Shown: piece after piece, positions 1 to 4,392 of the stretch
Layout of the letters: the number at the start of each line of letters is the position of its first letter
Position numbering within the stretch: the stretch's first letter is position 1
NCBI GenBank assembly: GCA_011065005.1
Contig: JAAKFP010000187.1
Span: 1-5,430 of the forward strand
Source: Chlamydiota bacterium
Lineage (GTDB): Bacteria; Chlamydiota; Chlamydiia; Chlamydiales; Waddliaceae
Length of the DNA stretch: 5,430 nt
Direction of reading: 5' to 3'
Program-made: the position numbers and the translations under genes
Notes under the pieces: generated by a model
What the model was told of the DNA's origin: nothing
What the model saw: only the letters and a program-made list of their open reading frames with translations
Databases searched by the model: none

Positions 1-172
1 AGGTGGAAAACGGACAATATGCGTCTACTCAAGAAGCACATTAGGAACCTGGGGGTCATTAGCTGTTGGGATCTCTGTCGTGCTAGTCAATTATGTTAAC
101 GCTTATTCCTCTAAACTAGAGGCAATTAATTTGGGGTCGCCCGGTGCGAGAAAGATGCACGCCGGTAAATAG
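1..172 (+). CDS. Possible C-terminal fragment of an unrecognised protein, cut by the left edge
   Basis: One frame is open from base 2 to a TAG at 170-172, giving 56 residues with no start in view. It contains a hydrophobic stretch (SLAVGISVVLVNYV, about residues 19-32) that could be one membrane helix, followed by a short polar end finishing in ARKMHAGK. I do not recognise a family. An open run of this length to the edge is not rare by chance, and the DNA under its second half (108-165) also folds into stem-loops, which argues for non-coding RNA instead. The terminator-like site at 369-410 shows that some + strand transcription unit ends here, which fits either reading. Confidence is low. Confidence 0.33.
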   Translation, partial: GGKRTICVYSRSTLGTWGSLAVGISVVLVNYVNAYSSKLEAINLGSPGARKMHAGK

Positions 173-197
173 AGGGAAATGACCCTCTTGCGACAAC

Positions 198-229
198 GGG
201 GAGGGACAGGTATATCCTGTTCCTTACCC
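198..229 (+). other. Stem-loop of about 13 bp
   Basis: Bases 198-210 pair with 216-229 around a TATAT loop (211-215). A226 is bulged and there are two G-U pairs (205/221 and 201/225). The CCCTCT at 227-232 is a second copy of the CCCTCT at 183-188, so both can compete for AGAGGG at 171-176, allowing two alternative folds. Confidence 0.6.
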
Positions 230-246
230 TCTGCCACTGGGCTGTT

Positions 247-280
247 GCACTTTTAGCCTTTCAGGCTAATAAAACAGTGC
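247..280 (+). other. Two-part stem-loop
   Basis: The inner stem TTAGCC (253-258) pairs with GGCTAA (264-269) around a five-base loop. The outer stem GCACT (247-251) pairs with AGTGC (276-280), with an asymmetric internal loop between them. No T-run follows, so this is not a terminator. Confidence 0.55.
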
Positions 281-330
281 TGAAATCTACTTCTCAATGG
301 GAAAAGCAGTATTTATGGGTAAAGGGCAGG

Positions 331-361
331 CCTAGGGCAAGTCCGAAGGACAAGCCCTAGG
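331..361 (+). repeat. Perfect nested 31-bp hairpin with CCTAGG ends
   Basis: CCTAGGGC (331-338) pairs with GCCCTAGG (354-361). After a symmetric AA/AA internal loop, GTCC (341-344) pairs with GGAC (348-351) around a GAA triloop. All 12 base pairs are Watson-Crick. The right arm is followed by a direct repeat of its own end (CCCTAGGATTG at 355-365 and 371-381). The arm composition only superficially resembles the SRP RNA apical domain. Confidence 0.75.
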
Positions 362-381
362 ATTGGATGCCCCTAGGATTG
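355..381 (+). repeat. Direct repeat of 11 bp with a 16-bp period
   Basis: CCCTAGGATTG occurs at 355-365 and again at 371-381, exactly, with five bases between the copies. The first copy forms the closing arm of the 331-361 hairpin. The second supplies an alternative GCCC (369-372) that could pair with the terminator strand GGGC at 390-393. Confidence 0.7.
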
Positions 382-410
382 AGCCCGGAGGGCGGGATTT
401 GTTTTTTTTT
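369..410 (+). terminator. Intrinsic terminator candidate
   Basis: GCCC (383-386) pairs with GGGC (390-393) around GGA. An optional outer pairing of CCC (371-373) with GGG (394-396) extends it. After ATTTG comes an uninterrupted run of nine T (402-410). The core stem is short and the T-run starts eight bases after it, so its strength is uncertain, but the orientation is clearly for + strand transcripts arriving from the left. It lies 320 bases before zwf, so it ends an upstream transcript or acts as an attenuator in a long leader. Confidence 0.55.
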
Positions 411-451
411 ATAAGAAGCTAATTATCAGATGTATATGTTAAGTTATTGGG

Positions 452-630
452 GAGAACAGTGAGATCATGAGAATGCTTCAAATAAGGTCTAGGAATCTTT
501 CAAATCAAAAAGCCGAGGCATATGCAAAATGCATTGCCCCTTAATACAATGACAAGGTTAGGAATGCCAGAAGGAGAATGGGTGGTAGCTTAATTCGAAA
601 TTAAACCCTCTCTGTGATCTCACTGTTCTC
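452..630. repeat. 179-bp segment bounded by a perfect 16-bp inverted repeat
   Basis: GAGAACAGTGAGATCA at 452-467 is the exact reverse complement of 615-630. On + strand RNA the pairing extends by two G-U pairs. The 147 bases between contain small hairpins (ATGCA-AAA-TGCAT; TTAATT-CGA-AATTAA) and an imperfect direct repeat, AAGGTCTAGGAAT (484-496) and AAGGTTAGGAAT (554-565). No transposase-length frame is present and no target-site duplication is visible (flanks TTGGG and TGTGG). It may be a non-autonomous element or remnant with terminal repeats, or a large stem in the zwf leader. The repeat itself is certain; its nature is not. Confidence 0.55.
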
Positions 631-639
631 TGTGGTAAA

Positions 640-655
640 TGACGCAACAACGTCA
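640..655. promoter_or_regulatory. Short dyad upstream of zwf, possible operator
   Basis: TGACG (640-644) and CGTCA (651-655) form a perfect 5-bp dyad with a 6-base spacer, 75 bases before the zwf start. The size and spacing suit a small dimeric regulator, but a 5-bp arm arises easily by chance. I see no convincing -35/-10 pair beside it, only TAGAAT at 665-670 as a weak -10-like hexamer. Confidence 0.2.
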
Positions 656-713
656 AATGCGGTCTAGAATCTCAAATCAGAATCGTGTAGTCTTGACTTT
701 TGAAGCATGAACT

Positions 714-720
714 AGAAGGA
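714..720 (+). promoter_or_regulatory. Ribosome binding site that decides the zwf start
   Basis: AGAAGGA ends nine bases before the ATG at 730. It lies inside the longer frame that would begin with TTG at 700, so it selects the ATG. Confidence 0.7.
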
Positions 721-729
721 AAACCCGGT

Positions 730-2277
730 ATGGCAGAGTCTCCATTCGTCAATCCCCTAATTGAGAGCACACGTCAGTATAAAACTGCCGGATCCTGTAT
801 TATGGTGATTTTTGGAGCGACAGGAGATCTCACCGCGCGTAAACTTGTGCCCGCTCTTTACAACCTTGCCATCGAAGGGCAGCTCCCCGCACACTTTGCC
901 TGTGTGGGATTTGCAAGAAGAGACAAATCCCACGATGATTTCCGACAGGAAATGCTAAAGGCCGTAAATGAACACTCCCGCATACAACCAATAGATCCAA
1001 ATATTTGGCAAACGTTTAGCGAGCAGCTTTTCTACCACCGCTCCGAATTTGATAATGACGACGGCTACGAAAAACTCAATGAGTTCCTTAAACAGCTAGA
1101 CATACAATTCGGCACGAAAGGCAACCGGGTATATTACCTGTCTACGCAGCCGAGTTTTTTCTCGGGTGTCATAGAGAAGTTGAAACAGCATCGCCTTATC
1201 TATGATGTCAACCAAGAAACAGAAAAATGGTCGAGAATCATCATCGAAAAGCCGTTTGGTCACGATCTAAATTCTGCTATCGCCCTTCAGAATGAGATCT
1301 CAACACATCTCGATGAAAGCCAAATTTATCGCATTGACCACTATTTGGGAAAAGAAACGGTACAAAACCTATTAGTCTTCCGTTTTAGCAATCCTATTTT
1401 TGAGTCGGTCTGGAACAACAGACATATCGATCACGTACAGATTACTGTAAGCGAAGATATAGGAATTGGTACACGAGGCCGTTTCTTTGAAGAAGCAGGA
1501 ATGCTGCGGGATATCGTCCAAAACCATATGATGCAACTGCTCTCCTTGGTGGCCATGGAGCCGCCTGTGAATCTCAAAGCCAATGCCATTCGGGACGAAA
1601 AAGTCAAAGTAATGGAATCCCTGCGCCCTTTTCCTCTTAGAAAAATCGATGAGTCGGTCGTTAGAGGTCAATATGGCCCAGGTTACATCGACGGGACTCA
1701 AGTCAAAGGATACCGACAAGAAGAGAATGTCTCTAAGACGTCTCCTATCGAGACGTATGTGGCTTTAGAGCTCTTTATTGATAATTGGCGCTGGGCAGGT
1801 GTTCCTTTCTATCTTCGTGCCGGAAAGCGTCTACCCAAGAGGGCGACAGAGATCTCCATCACCTTCAAGGATGCTCCAGGCTTCCTTTTTGAGTCTGAGA
1901 ATACAAAGATAGATTCCAATGTCATGGTCATACGAATCCAACCTGATGAAGGGATCTCCCTCAAAATGAATTGCAAAGTTCCTGGCGTCAGCAGTCCCAT
2001 TCAGCCTGTAAAAATGGATTTTCGTTACAGCTCCTACTTTGGTGCGATACCTCCCGAAGCGTATGAGAGGCTAATTTGCGATTGCATGTCAGGAGACAGC
2101 ACTTTGTTTGCCAGAAACGATGAGGTTTTAGCCTCATGGAGGCAACTTACTCCCGTGTTGGAGCACTGGGAAAGTGCCATACCTAAAGGTTTCCCCAACT
2201 ATCAATCAGGAACTTGGGGCCCAAAAGAAGCGGACGCACTCATTGCCTCTGGGAAAAGGCGATGGAGGTTGATATAA
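730..2277 (+). CDS. zwf: Glucose-6-phosphate 1-dehydrogenase
   Basis: The enzyme oxidises glucose 6-phosphate to 6-phosphogluconolactone while reducing NADP+, the first step of the oxidative pentose-phosphate pathway in the cytosol. The 515-residue length is normal for the family. Visible motifs in order: dinucleotide-binding loop IFGATGDLTARK near residues 27-38; EKPFG at 173-177 with the conserved Lys174; signature RIDHYLGKE at 201-209, which binds substrate phosphate; QNH with His266 in the position of the catalytic base; and RAGKRLPK from 363. Nothing essential is missing. The ATG at 730 is preferred over an in-frame TTG at 700 because AGAAGGA sits nine bases before it. It heads a three-gene operon; opcA starts two bases after the stop, so the two are probably translationally coupled. 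Identification is secure. Confidence 0.97.
   Translation: MAESPFVNPLIESTRQYKTAGSCIMVIFGATGDLTARKLVPALYNLAIEGQLPAHFACVGFARRDKSHDDFRQEMLKAVNEHSRIQPIDPNIWQTFSEQLFYHRSEFDNDDGYEKLNEFLKQLDIQFGTKGNRVYYLSTQPSFFSGVIEKLKQHRLIYDVNQETEKWSRIIIEKPFGHDLNSAIALQNEISTHLDESQIYRIDHYLGKETVQNLLVFRFSNPIFESVWNNRHIDHVQITVSEDIGIGTRGRFFEEAGMLRDIVQNHMMQLLSLVAMEPPVNLKANAIRDEKVKVMESLRPFPLRKIDESVVRGQYGPGYIDGTQVKGYRQEENVSKTSPIETYVALELFIDNWRWAGVPFYLRAGKRLPKRATEISITFKDAPGFLFESENTKIDSNVMVIRIQPDEGISLKMNCKVPGVSSPIQPVKMDFRYSSYFGAIPPEAYERLICDCMSGDSTLFARNDEVLASWRQLTPVLEHWESAIPKGFPNYQSGTWGPKEADALIASGKRRWRLI
2264..2268 (+). promoter_or_regulatory. Ribosome binding site for opcA inside the zwf end
   Basis: GGAGG lies within the last codons of zwf, 11 bases before the ATG at 2280. 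It overlaps the alternative in-frame ATG at 2262-2264, which favours the downstream start, although the spacing is slightly long. Confidence 0.5.
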
Positions 2278-2279
2278 CC

Positions 2280-3293
2280 ATGAAAGGATTTGAGACCATT
2301 AAGGGTTATTTATTTAACCTGATCATCTACACCGATGAACAAAGGCGTTCTGAGTACTTTCACAACCTAGTACATGCCTTTATCGAAAAATATCCCTGTC
2401 GTGTGATATTCATTCGGATAGATGACACGTTTAAAGGTGACCATCTAGAAACAAGTAGAGTTGACTCCGCAGCAGTAGGAACGCCATGTGACCAGCTGGT
2501 GATTACAGCATCACCTTCACAGGTAGATCGAGTGCCTGTCATGATTTTGCCCCGTCTAGTTCCAGACCTACCGATCTACCTCGTTTGGGGACAGAATCCC
2601 ACGTCGGAGAACACGATTCTCATGCAGCTAAAAAGCCTTTCGAGTCGCTTGGTCTACGACTCTGAGTGTGCCAAGGACCTTCAGGATTTCAGCAAGAAAA
2701 TGCTATCTATGATTGAGAAGATGAAGATTGACTACATGGATGTGGACTGGGCTGAAATCAGTGGTTGGCGTGATGTGATCACCCAAACTTTCCTATCTGC
2801 CGAGAAATTTGCATTGTTAAAGCGTTGCAAACACCTCTTAATTAAGTTCAACAAGGTCGATGACCAATTCATCAAGCATTTCGCAACGGAAGCGATCTAT
2901 CTTCAGGGGTGGCTAGCAGGGCAGTTAGGGTGGGAATATCAATCCATCAAATATGACGATGACACAATAACGATTCACTACAAGAACGGTGAAATCGATC
3001 TTGAAGTTGTGCTTCAGCCGCAAGAGAGGCCTACACTTATCCAAGGTAAGATCTTTGAGGTCGAATGGGCTACAGTGGAAAACCTATCGGTAACTCTTTC
3101 TCTTGCTGAAATCCAGTCTAAGGTTATGGTCTATATTTCCACGCCGGAAAAGTGTAACCTCCCCTTCTCCCTCCCTTTTTCTGATATACAAAAGGGATTC
3201 AATGCGATGAAGGAGATATTCTATTTCCGCACGAGTGATCATTATTGCAATATGTTGCGTGTCTTATCAACAATCCCATGGATGAAAAAGTAG
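2280..3293 (+). CDS. opcA: OpcA-type glucose-6-phosphate dehydrogenase assembly/activator protein
   Basis: OpcA-family proteins bind G6PD and promote its active oligomer; they have no known catalytic activity of their own. This 337-residue protein shows the family landmarks: PCRVIFI at about 39-45; CDQLVI at 70-75; LPRLVPDLPIYLVWG from 90, the most diagnostic stretch; SRLVYDS at 122-128; DVDWAEISGWRD at 154-165; and LQGWLAGQLGW at 208-218. It sits between zwf and pgl, where opcA is found in other phyla, with a 2-nt gap upstream and 8 nt downstream. The start could instead be ATG 2262 (343 residues, overlapping zwf by 16 nt); I prefer 2280 for its GGAGG. In cyanobacteria the partner is redox-controlled; nothing here shows whether that applies. 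The family call rests on motif pattern and context. Confidence 0.87.
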   Translation: MKGFETIKGYLFNLIIYTDEQRRSEYFHNLVHAFIEKYPCRVIFIRIDDTFKGDHLETSRVDSAAVGTPCDQLVITASPSQVDRVPVMILPRLVPDLPIYLVWGQNPTSENTILMQLKSLSSRLVYDSECAKDLQDFSKKMLSMIEKMKIDYMDVDWAEISGWRDVITQTFLSAEKFALLKRCKHLLIKFNKVDDQFIKHFATEAIYLQGWLAGQLGWEYQSIKYDDDTITIHYKNGEIDLEVVLQPQERPTLIQGKIFEVEWATVENLSVTLSLAEIQSKVMVYISTPEKCNLPFSLPFSDIQKGFNAMKEIFYFRTSDHYCNMLRVLSTIPWMKK

Positions 3294-3297
3294 GAGG
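3292..3297 (+). promoter_or_regulatory. Strong ribosome binding site for pgl overlapping the opcA stop
   Basis: AGGAGG begins in the opcA TAG stop (3291-3293) and ends four bases before the ATG at 3302. Termination on opcA would place a ribosome directly over it, which suggests translational coupling. Confidence 0.7.
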
Positions 3298-3301
3298 GAC
3301 C

Positions 3302-4072
3302 ATGGACGGATACCACTGGAAAAAATATATAGAGTCGTATGATGAACGTAGAGATGCTGTCATCCCTGGAGATAAAGCGACGACGATCCAATTCTGTGTC
3401 GATCATTTTATTCGACTTGCTGAGGATGCCATTGCTCATCATGGGTACTTTGCTACCGCTCTTTCAGGCGGGTCCACCCCCAAAGCGATCTTTGAAAGAC
3501 TCTCTGACCCAAAATATCGAGAACGAATCGAATGGAAACGGGTTTTGTTATTTTGGAGTGACGAGCGTGCGGTGCCTCCAGGTGATCCTAAAAGCAACTA
3601 CCGAATGGCGATGGATGCTGGGTTTGGCAAGCTGCCCGTCCCTGCGGAGCGTATCTTTCGGATGAAGGCCGAGAAAGACATTGAAGAAAATGCGCTAGAA
3701 TATCAGAAACTCATCGAACAAATTCTTCCCAATGGAGTCTTTGACCTTGTCATGCTTGGAATGGGTGAGGATGGACATACTGCATCTCTTTTCCCAAAAA
3801 CCCACGGCCTGCATACGAATGCGCGGTTGGTCATCGCAAATTTTATTCCCTCATTAGACACGTGGCGGATGACTCTTACCTATGACTGTATTAACAGGGC
3901 AAGGAATATCGTTATCTATGTGATTGGCGAAACCAAGGCAGAGATTCTTGAGAATGTACTCGACTCCGACTACGATCCTGACAGCCTCCCCGTGCAACGT
4001 GTCGGCACCCCCACAAATAAAGCGCTCTTCATCACAGATAATGCCGCTCTCTCCGATGTATATCTCAAATAA
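3302..4072 (+). CDS. pgl: 6-phosphogluconolactonase (DevB type)
   Basis: The enzyme hydrolyses 6-phosphogluconolactone, the unstable product of Zwf, to 6-phosphogluconate. The 256-residue length is typical of the short bacterial DevB-type enzyme in the NagB/RpiA fold group. Visible motifs: SGGSTPK at 55-61 (phosphate loop); WSDERAV around 85-91; SNYRMA at 98-103; GMGEDGHTASLFP at 153-165, the family signature with the catalytic His; and WRMTLTY further on. Upstream in-frame ATGs at 3245 and 3278 are less likely because AGGAGG lies just before 3302. It is the last gene of the operon. No clear terminator follows in 4073-4225, so transcripts may run into the foldback element at 4226. Confidence 0.95.
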   Translation: MDGYHWKKYIESYDERRDAVIPGDKATTIQFCVDHFIRLAEDAIAHHGYFATALSGGSTPKAIFERLSDPKYRERIEWKRVLLFWSDERAVPPGDPKSNYRMAMDAGFGKLPVPAERIFRMKAEKDIEENALEYQKLIEQILPNGVFDLVMLGMGEDGHTASLFPKTHGLHTNARLVIANFIPSLDTWRMTLTYDCINRARNIVIYVIGETKAEILENVLDSDYDPDSLPVQRVGTPTNKALFITDNAALSDVYLK

Positions 4073-4130
4073 CGTAACTATTCAGATATTTTACTGGACA
4101 AACAATATGATACATAAGCACCGAAACGTT

Positions 4131-4225
4131 ATGACTTTTGTAGTTATATTTGCTCATCCAAAAAGTTTAGCACAATAACGATTTTACGCAGCAAGCTGCG
4201 AGGAATTAAACCTGAGAGTAATTAA
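4131..4225 (+). pseudogene. Possible N-terminal remnant of a flavodoxin-fold NAD(P)H quinone reductase
   Basis: From the ATG at 4131 the translation reads MTFVVIFAHPKSLAQ, a TAA stop at 4176-4178, then in the same frame RFYAASCEELNLRVI up to the left edge of the foldback element. The beginning resembles the first strand and loop of Flavodoxin_2/KefF/NQO-type reductases (hydrophobic strand followed by AHP), then a helix and a second strand, in the order that fold uses. CAA-TAA-CGA would need one base change to restore a Gln. No good ribosome binding site precedes it. The rest of the gene is absent, since the kinase gene begins on the other side of the element. The match is short, so chance cannot be excluded. 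Confidence 0.3.
4187..4200. other. Short perfect hairpin
   Basis: CGCAGC (4187-4192) and GCTGCG (4195-4200) are perfect inverted repeats with two bases between. No T-run follows on either strand (the T stretch is on the 5' side of the + strand), so it is not an obvious terminator for pgl. Confidence 0.4.
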
Positions 4226-4392
4226 CCTAGAAAACGCAGTTGAAAACGATCTCTAAGCACAATCTTTTGGACCACAACCGCTTACAATGGAGGGCCCCTT
4301 CACCGTATGGGAATGTGACCCTCCATCGTAAGCGGTTATGAACCAAAATCTTGCACTTATAGATCATTTTCAACTGCGTTTTCTAGGATTAA
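4221..4392. repeat. ATTAA direct repeats flanking the foldback element
   Basis: ATTAA at 4221-4225 and at 4388-4392 directly abut the two ends of the palindrome at 4226-4387. This is the arrangement of a 5-bp target-site duplication. The right copy contains the kinase stop codon (4389-4391). Because ATTAA is AT-rich, a chance match is possible. Confidence 0.55.
4226..4387. mobile_element. 162-bp foldback (palindromic) element, MITE-like
   Basis: The whole segment folds back on itself about a centre between 4306 and 4307 with no indels. Of 79 paired positions (4226-4304 against 4309-4387), 64 are Watson-Crick, and the outer 21 bp, starting CCTAGAAAACGCAG, are perfect. It encodes no protein. 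Exact ATTAA copies at both ends support insertion by transposition. It has no T-run on either side, so it is not a standard terminator, though a stem this long between convergent genes could still stop or process transcripts. All eight transition-type mismatches become G-U pairs in - strand RNA, hinting at a role in the kinase transcript. The transposase family cannot be named from the ends. The palindrome is certain; the mobile-element reading is inference. Confidence 0.7.

Larger units (their letters stand above)
108..410 (+). ncRNA. Candidate structured RNA or structured 3' UTR ending in a T-run
   Basis: At least six stem-loops stand in series: 108-122 (CCTCTA/TAGAGG), 141-165 (CCGGTG against CGCCGG with one G-U), 171-188 (AGAGGG/CCCTCT), 198-229, 247-280 and 331-361, followed by a GC stem and T9. 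The G-U pairs in 141-165 and 198-229 form only on the + strand, so the RNA would be the + strand. No long open frame covers 173-410. It matches no RNA family I know: the conserved cores of RNase P RNA, tmRNA and SRP RNA are absent. It could be a small RNA, the 3' UTR of an upstream gene, or an attenuator leader about 320 bases before zwf. The limits are approximate. Confidence 0.3.

Noticed and set aside
144..165. Group II intron 5' end (GTGCG)
   Set aside because: The five bases occur but sit inside a simple hairpin, and no domain V or reverse transcriptase frame is present.
331..361. SRP RNA (4.5S) apical domain
   Set aside because: GTCCGAAGGAC looks similar, but the GGAA tetraloop and the asymmetric internal loop of SRP domain IV are absent; the stem is a simple symmetric palindrome.
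467..544. 26-codon frame starting with ATG in the inverted-repeat segment
   Set aside because: Short, with a poorly spaced purine stretch upstream and no recognisable feature; no evidence that it is translated.
700..729. TTG start for zwf, adding ten residues
   Set aside because: The ribosome binding site AGAAGGA at 714-720 lies inside this extension and points to the ATG at 730; residues 1-10 have no family character.
1372..1719. 115-codon open frame on the - strand inside zwf
   Set aside because: It lies wholly within the secure zwf gene, opposite conserved motifs, and its translation shows no recognisable domain.
1738..1756. 7-bp hairpin ACGTCTC/GAGACGT inside zwf
   Set aside because: Short, within codons, and with no T-run or other context; expected by chance in a gene of this length.
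3924..4178. 84-codon + frame starting inside pgl
   Set aside because: Its first part is a shadow of pgl in another frame. Only the end, from 4131, was kept, as a possible pseudogene fragment.
331..4387. Shared CCTAG ends between the 331-361 hairpin and the 4226-4387 element
   Set aside because: The similarity stops after five bases, so there is no support for a common origin.
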